64,000 nt of DNA from Lingula anatina (GCF_001039355.2 NW_019776030.1:30802-94801), one strand, 5' to 3'. Numbered from the stretch's first letter, positions 24,555-37,852 are shown. Notes: generated by a model not told the origin, from the letters alone. A program made the numbers and translations.

Positions 24555-25586
24555 TAATAGATTTGAACGAGACGGTAACAACTGCTGTTCCTCGACAATG
24601 ACTGCTGATTGATGGGTGCGAATAACGAAGGAAGTGCAAAGAGGACAACCTCGTGCACTCACACACGCGCGCGCGCGCGCTCTCGCGTGATATCCCTGTT
24701 AATAACAAGTAAGCTCAAACACGAGACATTTGAATTGAATATCGAGTTCTAGATTTAAGCGATAAAAGACATTTAACTCAAGTTGGACTAACTTCTCTCT
24801 AAACAGTTTTGTCGTGGTGTATGGAGATTTGTGTACACCGGTGTAAATTATATTCATTTCACAATGTGTGAATTCACAAATTTCATTTATTCAAATGGTG
24901 AAATGCTATCAATCAAAACCAACTTGTTTCAATGCCGTAATGTACAGGCATGGCATGGCTTAAACGTTACTGATGAGTTTCTCGCACTCAGACTATTCTC
25001 TTAACCTTTTCATATAAACAATGGTTAAAAGGTATTCAATATAGGATTAACCAGCCAAATCGAAATTTCCCTTAGAAATAAAAGTAATTTTCTCCTTTCT
25101 GAGAATCATTGCTAGACCCGTCCTTGCACTTGTATTATAGCATTTCTGACTAAATTAATTAGTTCTAAGTGACTGGCAAGTACGTCAATTACGCCGCCAT
25201 ATCTTCCTGTATTGTCTTTTTTAAATTTATTTTTCTTTTTTAGGAATTCTATCATTTTGAATTAGTGAATTGGCAAGAATGAGTAGTTTTTGCAGAAAAA
25301 GTAAATATTGAAATTTGCATCTGGCGTCTTTTTAAACATTGACACCTTTGAGCAAATGAGCACACCTTTGAGCAAATATTTGTCCCCAAATCAAGATTTG
25401 CTATCCTTTTGGCTTTTAGAGATTAAAAAAAAAAATACAAGGACTAGAGGTATGGTTTTGGTGAAGGAAAACCAAAACAATCAAAGCGCAAATATTAAAA
25501 TCTATTCTGAGTTAAGTTGGTCAGTTATCACTATATATTACCAGTTAGATTAAAAAGATTACTCTGAATTGCGATCCAATTTATAC
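24555..25586 (+). repeat. Right copy of the direct duplication
   Basis: Same content as 23508-24543, including the (CG)n Z-DNA-type stretch in CACACACGCGCGCGCG and the repeated CACCTTTGAGCAAAT words. The sequence then continues uniquely after 25586. The short ORF inside it is not credible as a gene. Confidence 0.85.
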
Positions 25587-26630
25587 ACAATGGTCTGGAC
25601 GACAAAGCGAGCACGTGGCAAGGGGCCTGAAGATGGATAACGATATCTTAATGTCCGGTCCTTCTTCTCTATGGACAGAATGGCCATTTGCAACATGCAT
25701 TATCTGTCAGATACAATCACTGATGGGATTATGAGTGAGACATCGCTTGAAATGTCAGAAATGTAACAAAATCTAATCTAGAAATCTGGCAGTCTGCTTG
25801 ATTTAGTTTGAGTTAGTGTGTCAAACGCAGTAAGGCGCTGCTTTACTGAAAACAAAATCGACAGTCGAGGCAATGAGGTGAAAATTAATCGAAAAACTAA
25901 TCACGAAAGCCTATTACTCCCTTCTGATGATACTACTCTGCCCGTTTGTCTCGAACCAGCTGTTGTGGTACTCGTTATCTCTGCTCAAGATGGGTGCCAT
26001 ATGGAGTTTAGATGCGTCGTATTTCATTAGATAGCAACTAAGGCTGCATTCATCACCGTTACACTTAAACTCATTCTATATTATTTTTCGTTGATCAGCA
26101 TGATATGAGGTTGCACAAGGTATGATGAGAGAAACATCAAGCCGTTTTATATTATAGCTTTCCTCAAAATGCAAGGTAAAAAATAAAAACGCATAAAATG
26201 CCGGATAGTTATTAAAAATCCAATGTAGTTATTAAAAACCCAAAAATGCATTGCTTTGAAGAGTCTGTCTGACAGCGTAAATTCACTCGAGCAACTGCTG
26301 TACAGTTGTGCATAGGTTGCAACCTATACAAGCTTGTCGTGACACATATCATTGCTCAACACTAGATGAGCACTAGAATAGCAGCACTATTAATATTGAT
26401 ACATGATTGTAATGAATGCTCTGTGATATTAGTACCCTCGGGAATGCTTGCAAAATACTCTTTTTCTGTACGCTTCATTTAACATATATCTTCTTTAGAT
26501 TAAGAAATAATAACAGAATATAAACTGCCATAGATATAAGACGCGCAAGTTCGTTACACACTCATCAATGTTTTGATTGTAAGACGATTTGCTGTGGGGC
26601 AATTGAGCAATCAGCTAAGTGATATTGCGA
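25587..26630. other. Intergenic, no gene seen
   Basis: Unique AT-rich DNA with no credible ORF, repeat copy or RNA gene. The only duplication visible is AATCCAATGTAGTTATTAAA-type wording near 26200-26240. Confidence 0.5.
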
Positions 26631-27101
26631 ATGGGCGATATTTTTCATTCTGTGTTGCAGGCCGCAGGTACTTTAATTGAACAACATACAGAAAACAAAC
26701 AACATGGAACAGGTCTAACCGACAGTTATCAATCACATACACCCGCAAGTTCTAATACAGCTCATCTTCTCTCGTTAACAAATGAAAAACCATTTTTCCT
26801 TTCAATTCTAGCTGGCGACACAGAAATGCTATATATTAATGATGACAGATATATGGGTAATTGGCATTATCTAAACTGCCATTGTAAGCATTGTTTAGGC
26901 TTTGATTACGTTAAGTATGGAGGCTTTGGGATTTTTGAGTCTATTAAAATTAGAATTTGTGCAGCTCTGCCATACATTGAGTACCACACACAAATTGTCA
27001 CAAAAGTGGAGAATATTGCACAACAGGAACTTTATCTTACCTGCTTGTTGTACGTGAGAAACGCTGCGTTCACCAATCGAACAGCAACTCGAAAATTCTG
27101 A
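26631..27101 (+). CDS. Hypothetical ORF, 156 aa, doubtful
   Basis: ATG at 26631 opens MGDIFHSVLQAAGTLIEQHT and runs to TGA at 27101. It has a His/Cys-rich middle (NWHYLNCHCKHCLGF) but no family I recognise, no signal peptide and no membrane helix. The surrounding DNA is gene-poor. An ORF this long can arise by chance in a 64-kb window, so reality is uncertain. Confidence 0.25.
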   Translation: MGDIFHSVLQAAGTLIEQHTENKQHGTGLTDSYQSHTPASSNTAHLLSLTNEKPFFLSILAGDTEMLYINDDRYMGNWHYLNCHCKHCLGFDYVKYGGFGIFESIKIRICAALPYIEYHTQIVTKVENIAQQELYLTCLLYVRNAAFTNRTATRKF

Positions 27102-27522
27102 TGATAATAAAACACTTATTACAGTGCGCTCCTTTAGTCCGAAGAGGCATAATACATCAAAGTAAATATTCTACTACTGACTCCGAGAAATATTTCAGAT
27201 ATAATGAGAAATATCTAACACCTTTTACCAATAACAACGATGACGGGATATCTAATTTTCGATAGACGATACTTCACCGTGTTAGTGTGAAAAGGAGGAT
27301 GGGAAAAATAACCTTTTCAAATCATCAATACTTCATCACGAGAACAATTATGTTTTGACGCGAATACCCGCAATTTGCAGTGTGAAGATAATGACAATGC
27401 TCTTTGAGTAGTTGATAATCCATAAAGTAGACTGCACAAACCATGATATTTGTTCATTATGATCACACCAGATATTCTCAAGGCATGAGCATTCCCTTTT
27501 TTTAATACACTCAAACAAAATT

Positions 27523-28002
27523 TTAGGAGGGAAAGCGACGTGTGGAGTCATGCTTATTGATTTTGAGAGGAAGGACAAACAGAGAGAAATGACATAGTTC
27601 CGTTTCAATACTGACATGCCAAATTACATTAAAAAAAGGGATATGACATATTATGTTGGATTTACAGTCAACGTTTATTATTTGAATCAGATCTATAATT
27701 GCTATGACACAGTAGGAACTGAAGGGGGACCAATTAAATCCGTTATCCCAGGGTCTCCGAGCGGAAGTCTTGTTGTGTATGCTTTTTTGACTATTTTTCA
27801 ACTGATCACGACAATCTTCAGTAAAAGTTCTGTAAAAGGTCTTCATTTCTTTCTTGCATGCTGAATAATGAAACACTAAAATTTTAAAATCATATTTTTT
27901 TTTGCAAAACGAACACCTTATTTCAGTTGATGAACAGTATATAATATGGTAAGGATTGTATTTGAAGTTTCTTATGTTCCTGTATTGCGATGCAATTGCC
28001 AT
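27523..28002 (-). CDS. Hypothetical ORF with C2HC-like motif, 159 aa, doubtful
   Basis: Minus-strand ATG at 28002. Residues near 30-50 read CSFCKKKYDFKILVFHYSAC, giving C-x2-C-x11-H-x3-C, close to the spacing of C2HC zinc fingers. The rest has no recognised domain and is AT-rich in codon use. Splice-like words could trim the C-terminal half, but no partner exon was found. It could be a zinc-finger gene remnant or a chance ORF. Confidence 0.25.
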   Translation of the reverse strand: MAIASQYRNIRNFKYNPYHIIYCSSTEIRCSFCKKKYDFKILVFHYSACKKEMKTFYRTFTEDCRDQLKNSQKSIHNKTSARRPWDNGFNWSPFSSYCVIAIIDLIQIINVDCKSNIICHIPFFNVIWHVSIETELCHFSLFVLPLKINKHDSTRRFPS

Positions 28003-28601
28003 GACAGAAAATCTGTCCTAAGACTAATCGTTTGAATCAAACATCGTGCAAATTAACCTCTTTTTCTTTTGGTATTATAAATCTTGCATTATTGAGATAC
28101 ACGAATTTTTACTTTTATTGAAATTGGCTTGTATATTAAGTGACGTATTCCCTTCACTACAAACGGTTTTATCGGTTCAAAAACGCATTGGCCATTTTAA
28201 AGCTCCGCTTCTTATCTGTCAATCACTGGTTTTGGTCACGAACACGCCTTTGACGTTTTCTGTTTCGAAAAGCGTTCGAACAACGTCTCTAAGACGTGAA
28301 AATACAAAATGATTTCGTTTGACAAACACCTGGTGAGCGTCTTGATGCAAAAACCGATATCAAGACGTTTGGAATATTTCATGGAAGGCGTCTTGCACTT
28401 GTTTTAAATGTACCACCACAGAGCTCTAAAGAAGATGTCGGGTCTGTGGCGCAAAGACAGGCCCACTTGTACATGCCAAAAGATAAATCGTATTGATTTC
28501 TCATTTTTTTTACATTTTAATATTAAAAAATAGTGGGTCTGATTTGACTACATTGTCTACATTGTACGATTAGCTACAGTTAAAACTGGGAATCTTTATA
28601 A

Positions 28602-28768
28602 CAGGGGCGGATCCAGAGAAATTTTCTGACAGTCTTCCCAATTATCTTTGTTGATTCATCCTCCATTTTTGACCGTCTTCCGACAGAAAGAATAAGACAC
28701 CCGTCAATGTAAACTTGAAAATCTGACCGTTTTCCAGAAGACGCAGAAGACGGCCTAAATCCGCCCCT
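28602..28768 (-). mobile_element. MITE, second copy of the CAGGGGCGGAT family
   Basis: Reverse complement of the element at 2771-2938 with modest divergence. The ends are CAGGGGCGGATCC and ATCCGCCCCT, and the GAAGACGG-type words and the TACATTGA/GGGT block lie in the same order. It is non-coding. Confidence 0.8.
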
Positions 28769-29759
28769 AAATATGCGTGAGTACACTGACATTCAGTGAA
28801 TATCGCCCTCTATAACGTGCATCGGGTTCAGGAGGAATGGATTGGAGATCATACATGCGTATCATGCATGTAAAACTGTACATATTTTTCTCAACTCGTT
28901 GCTTAATTATATCTTTTGAAACAGATTTTTGCAAGTCTATGGGGAATTTTTGATGGATATATCTAACTAATACACTCACTTCTTAAAGACGTGATGAGAG
29001 TCTTCAGATGAAGACGTCTCCAAATCGTTTTAATGGCCACAATGTGGTTGAATGAGAAGGGAAATTGAGTTCAATTTTCTGTAAATTTCTATCATATACA
29101 TATAATGTATTGGTTCGCACTGATGGATATTTGTACCTGCTCAATGCTAATATTTAAAACCCATCCACTTTATGAAAGTCGGTGAGTAATGATGAAAAAT
29201 AACCCGGCTCTTAGAGGCAATTAGTGGAAGATTCAAATCAGTGCGACTGTAGGGGGCACTGCAATAAATCCGCCATAGTAATATTTATGATATTGTTACG
29301 TCTATCCAATAAATCATTATTGCCAAAAACATAGTCATTTAATTTAGCGGTGTCAAACTACATATATCGTTGGCTCAACAGATTGAAAATTTATACATAC
29401 AGCTAAGTCCTGCTCTGTCAGGAGCCTCAGTATGGAAAAGGGCTCGCATACTGTATACAGAAACATTGAGATCATGTACAAAACAATACGAACCGAGGTA
29501 AAAGAGAAAAGCAAGAAACAATTTCACCCCTACATCGGCAAAATGACCACACTTTATCTAAATACAAATAAAGCTCATGAACACTAGGCATAGGCCTATA
29601 TGATAATAATATTATTAACATTATAACCGTTATGACAACCAGAATTATATCAAGTTTTTTTTTAGCTTGATTTTGGCTGGCGGGGGATATGTCCTCAAAC
29701 CAACGCTTAACGCTGAAATATTTTGGATCCATTCAACCACTGAACTTGGTTACGCAGAC
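28769..29759. other. Intergenic, no gene seen
   Basis: Only short ORFs occur, none with a domain. It separates the MITE from the 3' end of the minus-strand enolase-superfamily gene, whose 3' UTR must lie here. Confidence 0.5.
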
Positions 29760-31052
29760 TCATATGGTCACGATAGCTTTGCCTAGTACTTCCGGATGTG
29801 GCGTTATACCGAGTCCGGGCTCGGTGCTTGCCTGCATTGTGCCGTTCACCCTTTGGGGCCCTCCCGCAGCAATGCTCACCTGGAAGTGAGAACGGTGAAA
29901 TTAAGGTATGGTAATGGGACATTTATTCATCAATTTGAAATAATTTCCCAAAATAGCTGTGTAAGAAAAGTGCTTCTCTATCCATCGCCTTCTGCATCTT
30001 ATTCTTAAGCAGTTTCAAACATTCGTTCGGAATTCATTTTACCTCTATGAAATTGTTGGTCACTTTGTATACACCCTTAAACTAAATGACAAATTCAACT
30101 AAAAGAAAAACTTTATAGAACCCTACTGTGTTGTAGCTGTTAAAATCAGTTGTTGTAAAGCGGTACTTTTCCGGTGTACTATGCGCCAGGTGTGCAATAG
30201 CTGCTGTCACAATGTCGCTGCCCCAAGTATCCTCCAAGGTCATTGCTAGGCCAAAGGTCACACAAAGGTCACGAGCCTAAAACCACGGGACTATATTGAA
30301 TATAACACGCACACATACTGATACATACACACAAAACCAAGTATGTAAGAGCTCTTACTTTTAAAATAAGGAAATACTAAAATTAGAACAAAGACATGAA
30401 CAAATTATAGAATAAGATTTAAAAAAATTAATCAAGATATCTATAAAAAATAATTAAACAAATTTTAAAGTGATAAACATTTTTCAGACATCGATAGAAT
30501 AAAATATTTATTCCAAGTGAAGATAATACCTGCTTTGCTTTCGTTAGCCCTCCCAATTTACTAATTTTCAAATTCACAACGTCAGCAGCTCTGTCAACAT
30601 GCGCACGAACCAAGGAATCTATGTCATCTATGTTCTCGTCCAGAACAAATGGCTTGCTGCAGTGCTGTCGCACGTGCATACATTCATCATACGACAGGCA
30701 CGGCTGTTCGATGTAGACGTCCAGGTCTTGAACGGCGTTTGCTATACGAATAGCCTCGTGTGGTAACCACCCGGTATTGGCATCTGCGACCAGAACGTCA
30801 CCGGGATCCAGAGCTTTGCGAATTGTACGAATTCTGGCGATGTCCTCGTCAGGATTGCCACCCACCTTTAGCTGGGAAACGAACACAAATGACGGCATAA
30901 GTATGGCTATGCAGAAAAATCCCTACAACTTAGACACTTTAGGACGGGAAAAATTGTTAGAGATACTGCTTCGAGAACGTCAAGCTAGGTAATGCTCTTA
31001 TAAACTTCAGCTCATGCCAATAGAATTAAATAAATAAGACATAAATGAATGA

Positions 31053-31095
<43 letters not shown>

Positions 31096-33047
31096 TTTCT
31101 TTGCGGTTCCCTGTATATTTTTAAAGAGTACTGTTAAGTCTGGATGTTGGGTTATTAAATTGAGGAAGATCAAAAGCTGCACGTTGAAAACCATTTGTCG
31201 CAGTTATGTCTCATCGCTGGTGAATTTGGCACTATTATTACATAAAAGCGAATCCTTGTTGATCGTTTTTAGAAAGCTTCTACAACATTGCAATATTGCA
31301 AATACGAAAAGGTTTGAATCGCTTAACGACTTTGAAAAAGGCCGACGGGGGAATCTGAGTAATGTAAACGTTACCGTAAAATTTGGGCGCAGTAGAAATG
31401 TGCAGCGAAAAAAAAAAAAAAAAAAAAAAACATATGCAGAATACCGCATACCGCCGGTTCACAAAAAGCATGTAGGCCTCATTACCTTCCAATTGGGTTT
31501 CTTTCTCGGTTTAACTGAGCCCATAGATGTCTTAAATAACTAACCAAAATGTTTTAAGCGACATACAATGCCAAACCATACCTGAAACTTTTTATACCCT
31601 TCCTTCTTATACTGAAGAACGTTCTCTTTCATCAGTTCTGGGGGTAGCTGACTAATGGCTCTGTACAGATCAACCGTCTCCCCGTATCGTCCCCCTAACA
31701 GGGTACAAACAGACTGTTTGGTGACCTTGCCAAGGATGTCCCAACACGCCATGTCTATGGGTGACTTCACGTAGGGATGCCCCTTTAAGTGGTAGTCCAT
31801 TACGGTGTTCAGTGCCCCTGAATTAAAATTCACTTCTTTTTATTCCTTTTTATCTCTGCAATGTATATAAAAAAATAGTCTTTGTCGAATATATGCAGTA
31901 TTCCTGTTATCTATAAGATTATCTCACTAAACATTTATAATATTTGAAATATACCCCCTGTGTTTTGGGGAAGTTTATTAAAGAGAAGGTCAATTTAATG
32001 ACTTGTGGAAGTTCGCTAAACTTTCATGTACATATGTACATGTACATAGGGGGGTTTGATTGTTACCGATTTCAAGAGGATTTCGTCCGATGAGGTGGGG
32101 TCCCAGTTCTTGAATTCCCGTCCTCACACCCCTGGCGTAGGATGGGAGGTAGTAAGGGCCCAAAGGGCACACCTGTAATTTCAAACAATTTGATTCAAAT
32201 ACACACTAATTTTAAAATTAAGGTTTGAAATTTCAAGAATTCTAGTTTTACACTCACCCTCAAAATGAAGACAGAGACTTGTCACGATAACAACTGTACT
32301 TTTCTGGTTCAATAACGGGTACGTAGGCCTACATAGAGCGTAATTATTTCAACACTTTTGCAGAAATTTCGGGGATTTATCTTCGCTTTGCACCGGGTCT
32401 CACGCTTATATCGGTCAATTTTAGTGTGAATCGAAAGGCTCACCAAATCGGGGCATAAGTGAGCTCAGCACCTGTGCTATACTGCATTAGCACATTTGGG
32501 ACAAATAAAAGCCAATGTATGTAGTTACCCGGTTATCATATTATTTTAAGTGTACTGTGTGTGAACGAGAAAAATGTCAATATTGTTGTCAATGAACTGT
32601 ACGTTCTTTCGTCTTGGGAGTTCAACCCCCTTGACTCTGATAACATAGGGTTCGATGAGTGGTTTGAAATATTCAACATTCAAGTATGCAAGTGAAACGC
32701 GGCAAACTATGGTATAAAAGACCAAAGGGACTCAAGGGCCTTTATCACAAAATCGATCTTGGGGGACTTAACTACTTTGCAAATTTTACTGTCCTGCAAA
32801 AGAAGCCCAGGCACTTTATATCTATGTGAAGCAAGTCCAGGTTTTAATTTATCACATCAGATATCACACTCAATGTAGACCACTTCCCAAGTGAATGTAC
32901 CTCCCCAAATCCCGAGATGCCAGCATCCGTGTCAATCTGAACAACCGAGCTGTCGAATGTCTCCACACTCTTTCCTGCCGACCATTTATACGCCCCCTCT
33001 TTCAACGGTAGGTCCACCTTGTATACTTTAATACTGGTGATCTTCAT
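29760..33047 (-). CDS. Mandelate racemase/muconate lactonizing enzyme family protein (enolase superfamily), 366 aa, six exons
   Basis: Minus-strand exons are 33047-32901, 32172-32067, 31817-31582, 30871-30530, 30276-30127 and 29879-29760, with GT..AG at every junction; the sum is 1101 nt and phases are consistent. The start is the ATG giving [14 protein letters not shown], the usual N-terminus of this family. Metal ligands are Asp193 (VADANTGW), Glu218 (YIEQPC) and Asp241/Glu242 (VLDEN). Catalytic lysines are Lys165 (QLKVGG, where many relatives have KxK) and Lys265 (NLKISKLGG). EDTWGSDI and the last exon ([13 protein letters not shown]) complete the barrel and cap. Such enzymes abstract a proton next to a carboxylate in cytosolic sugar-acid or amino-acid breakdown. 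The IEQPC--YDEC pattern is closest, in my judgement, to cis-3-hydroxy-L-proline dehydratase or hydroxyproline-betaine epimerase types; the substrate is not proven. Typical animal introns argue against bacterial contamination. Confidence 0.92.
31053..31095 (+). repeat. (TAA)n microsatellite
   Basis: About 14 TAA units within intron 3 of the enolase-superfamily gene. A poly(A) run follows at about 31409-31430 in the same intron. Confidence 0.9.
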
Positions 33048-33786
33048 GGCTGTATGTAAAGGTGGACGCTTACAGGTGCAGACACTTACACGCTTCAGCG
33101 TCACTTTGTTGACAGAGTCACCGACAGAGTTGACCTACTTGCAGTGAGCTGTTTCACTATCTTAGGATGTAGTGGATGTGTTACTGAAGGGGGTACAGGA
33201 GTTATCTACCATTGCTCGGGCACCCGAACCATATCAGTATAACCACTAAGTTTGCTTTTACCAGTGCATCGACATATGATAAGTCAAGAATTATACTTCC
33301 TAGTGCCCTCGATTGAATATTTTATTTTATATAGCACTGCTCACCGGTTAACCCAGGGTGCCACACAAGAAAAGTATATTAAAAAGGGCAATTAAATTTT
33401 GGTACATCTGTACAAGATCTTTTCAGGACAGTTTGGCACATTTTCTGTTGGCGTAGATAATAGAACCGTGTGCATGTCAGAAACGAAAACACTCAAAAGT
33501 TTGAATTTAGGCGCTTTACTGACATAAGTATCAGAGCCACACACCTCAAAGACTGTTGAATCATCCGCGAACTTGCATGTCGTTAGGACAGCTAGCCTGA
33601 AGGTTGTTGTTCTTGATAATAAATAAGAACTGACCCAGCAAGGTTCCTTGAGCGACAACTGAGGGCAGAGTCAGTCAGATAGCATATCATGTTTTTTTCA
33701 CTCTTTGAGTTGCAAGACTCGTTGGTACTGGAGATGGAAGCTGGCAAATTCGGGTGAGGTCGTCTAAAGTTTAATTTTAGAACTCG

Positions 33787-33857
<71 letters not shown>

Positions 33858-34435
33858 ACATGACTACATCATTATTTACAAAGATAATTCCAGAATTTTA
33901 TTCCTTCTTATTTCAAGAACACAATGGAGCAACATAAAACTTTATTTTTAATTGTTAAGCAGATGAAAGCTCCTTTAAAAACGCATTTCTTTCTTTCTCT
34001 CGTCTGGTGTCATCTGTCACGTGTTATATCAGATATTTTATTACTCTTGTGGGAGATGTAGGCCTATGACGCCAGAATTCGAAGCGAACTCTCCTGTTTT
34101 CATCGTTCAATCTCTACACCTCTTAAATGATTTCCAAGAAGTAGCTATTGCTATATAGCGCAGCGATTGTCGCTGTCCCAAACAATCTTAATTGGTACGG
34201 CCATGTCGAGGCAAAAATTAGCCACGTCTCCTCCTTGCTCGTAGCACCATTTTACATTAGATGACTGGCACTTTCGGAATAAACACAATCGGGACGCTTA
34301 AACTTGCGTCAGCCATATATCTTTGATAAAAAACAATAGAAGAGGTATACAATAGAAACTGTTCAGTAGATCGGCTGTATTAGATCACATTTGCGGTATT
34401 TTATCACATCTTATGTCTGCGAGTACTCCACTGAT
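33048..34435. other. Intergenic, with (AC)n(AG)n microsatellite
   Basis: The compound microsatellite runs from 33790 to 33851. No TATA element, gene or other repeat was seen. It holds the 5' flank of the enolase-superfamily gene and the 3' flank of the next minus-strand gene. Confidence 0.6.
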
Positions 34436-35123
34436 TTAGCGTTTTCCCCACCACGAATCATCTTCTTCCTCATCTTCTTTGTCCTTTTCCATGGACATTG
34501 TGAATCTGAGGCACCCCAGCTCTCGACCAGTGTCACCGTCATAGAATTCGGACATTAGCTCATAATCACCCTGTAACAAAATAGAAGCGAGAGTTGAAAA
34601 AAAACAAACAAAAAAACTAGAGATATCAAGAGCATTGCGATAGGTGTGACGATCACTATTTCGAATGAGTGCCACGTGGATTCTCTAACACAACCTTACT
34701 CCACCTGACGTCGTTTACAGACTTACACCCCATTTCCATAGATTTTTAGATCGATCTATCCCTGTGGGGAGTCTCACTAGATTACTGTCAGCTTGGCCGG
34801 CTTAAGCGTCTGTCCCACCTACTAAAAGCTGTAAGGGGGTAATTAACTATGGTGCCCGCTCGGCTGACTGCAATTTAGCGTGAGCCCCCAGGGAGTTAGG
34901 TCGATCTAAAACTTAATCTTTAGATCGATCTAAATCTCTGGGAAAGCATCCTTACTCCCATATAGAGAAGTCAGTCAAAAACAAATGTAATGAGAAGACC
35001 TTAAATTGACAGAAAGCTTTTACGCTAACTGTATTTACATACACTAGTTTTTACATGCACACTTAGATTTGATATAATATTTAATCAATATATATGCAAT
35101 GTACACACGTTCTCTTGAAACCT

Positions 35124-35173
<50 letters not shown>

Positions 35174-37792
35174 TTGTTGTTGCCGTTCTAAACCGTGTAC
35201 ACAGAAATACTCACATCGGCAAACACAGACAAGCCCCCGCTGATCTCGGGTATATCTATCGGCAGGTCTTTAAGGACATATTCTCCGTCTGGTATGGGGC
35301 AGGAGCAGGGAAAGTCGTTCTCCTCGAAGAAGGCGGGGCAATCGCACGGGTCGTAGGTTTCGGCCATTCTGCTACACAGGTCCTTATGTGTGCTGATGTT
35401 TCGAGGAAAAAAGCGGTAAAGTGTTGATTATATACTCAACATACCTTGTCTCAGTTTCAAGTAAAATCAATCTAAAATAAAAACAATTTGAACACATTGA
35501 TGCAACGTCTTGATGCAATATTCATGACTCGAAGGTGTTAGACCGTCTAGATATCTCCTTTTGCTTTCTTCTATTTGACTGCACTATCTGTGTGTCTGTC
35601 TATTTCTAAACGTAACCCTCTGTCGTACAGAAAATCAAACTGCTTTTTGGTTTGTCTGTCCGTTAATTTTCACGTTTGTATGTCCGTATATTTATTTATT
35701 TTATTTTTTGAGGTGGGGGGGGGGATGCAATCGACTTAAAAATACTCACCAAGTGCCAAACTGGCTGTTGCCCACGCTTATACATGGAATATTGAAAGTC
35801 GTCTCTCTAAACAGGAGCTGTACTTTTCTCTCCAGCGTAGTGTCCACGGATAAACTGGTCGGCAGTGTCTCCGTGACATTCAGCTGGAAGGAGAGCAGCA
35901 TTTGGCCCGGGTATTTGACGGGGAAGGGGGTTACGCTCAGTGCAAGAAAGTGGATCGGCCGGTTAGGATTTCTACCTGAAAATATAATTATGTACACCTA
36001 GTATAAATTTGGATCTTTGTTTTTACTTTTGAATATACTGAATAACTTTTTGATTTGCTTAATTACAACGTACATGTAACACAATTTGATAATCTAATGC
36101 AATTTTATAAAATATACCTTATGCTGTATTGAATAATGTAATGCATTAAAATTAATTATATATAAATTCAATTGAATTGAAAAATATTAAGAACACTTCA
36201 CTGTTATGATGCTCATTTAGTACAAGTTCATGTGCATGAAATTGAAATTTTAGTTGTTCTGTCATTGCGCTGTTTGTTCAAGTTTCTTGAAATTAAAGTG
36301 GAGAAAGGGAGATAAGTTCTCAGAGGAACATGTAGGACTGTTAAGATTTCTTCCTATAAATAAAATAAAATGGCATATCTGGCTCGAACCGAGGTAATTT
36401 AGGTTATGAACAAGTTTGTGTTCTTTTTGACATGTAATTAAATGAGGGGAAGACAAATGCTGTGACAAAATATCCTGTAACATTTGATCACATGGTGCAA
36501 TTCTTGGTCAAATCACAGAGTTCGTCAATAAGTTTATAGTGTCACCCTTCGTAGTGTTTCCAGATACAAGAGAGTTCTCTGGGATCGCAGACCTCCGTCA
36601 AGTCAAAATGTCAATGAAGACACGACTAATAAAATCTAAGAACTTTTTTAATATCTTGGTGACGAACAAAGCACCTTCGTTGACGCAGTTGATTATCTTG
36701 ATTAAATACTAATTATGATATGTTGGTGGTAACCCATGAAGGACGTATGAAGAGTCCGAAAGTTGTGCGCACCTGTTCGCACGCTCGCGACTTTCAAAAG
36801 AATTCTTTACTCTTCATTCCCATAGCTATAGCTATCGGCATTTCACCTTAAGATGAAAAACACCAGTGAAAGTATACGCTGTAAGATATGACGAGGAATT
36901 GCTAAGAGCACTTGCAAAATATCGTATCATATCTAACAGGTACGTCCTTCAAATTTAAAAACAAATTAAATTGAAAACATTGTAAAATCTAATGGCAAGT
37001 TTAGACATATATTTGATGCTGCAATTCTGGATAAAGCAAAATATATTTAATATATTAAAAAGAACAGGTATAAAATGAATTGAGTGTTTGAATCACAATA
37101 AAACAAGGCAAGATACTGATGCCATAAATGAAAAGATTGCTTTGTGGTCGATGTAAAACTAACAATTTTATTAGCCCCCCCTACCCAAAGAAAGAAAAGA
37201 AAAAAAAATAGCAGGTATCCGATTCTCATTTTCTGATCTAATTTTTCCAACTTCGCATTTCGGGTGTAATACAAGCAACTGCCGTTTCGTCGTAATGTTT
37301 CTCTTTCATCGGGAATGGCAAAACCAATAAAATAGGGTAGAACCTTTCCTAAATGCCGTTCTTATAAAATTAATAATTTCCTTTTCGGCTGCGCGCAAAG
37401 ACATTGGCGGTAAGGTTAACGATATGTTGCCATGGCAATGTGAGACCACACAAGAAGCTAAGAGATTCGTGGCCCTGGTTTCGGTGAGCAGGAGTCAAAG
37501 TCGTGCTTTTGTGATGTGTGTAGATCTCAGCAGACAGTACAAATTAAACACCAATTTCAATTATGGATGAATAGAAAGCGCAGTAGCAGAAAGAGAAGCA
37601 GCAAGGGGATTAGTGTCAGACTGTTAATCTGTTGAATTAATCACATTTTTGACTTCTCACGCTGTCAATTATCACTAAAAAGGTGTCGTATTTCTAATAT
37701 CTTATGAACGATTGACGTGAGCCCTTCTGTCAATCACTCTATATGTCTCTCTACTTCCCTCCCTAAAACCATCCCGTTATCATAAAACATGC

Positions 37793-37852
<60 letters not shown>

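Noticed and set aside
23590-24690. CRISPR-like look of repeated words around (CG)n
   Set aside because: Two allelic copies of one region, not spaced repeats; the genome is eukaryotic.
25308-25553. + strand ORF of 81 codons
   Set aside because: Lies within the assembly duplication; the equivalent position in the other copy is disrupted by a small indel.
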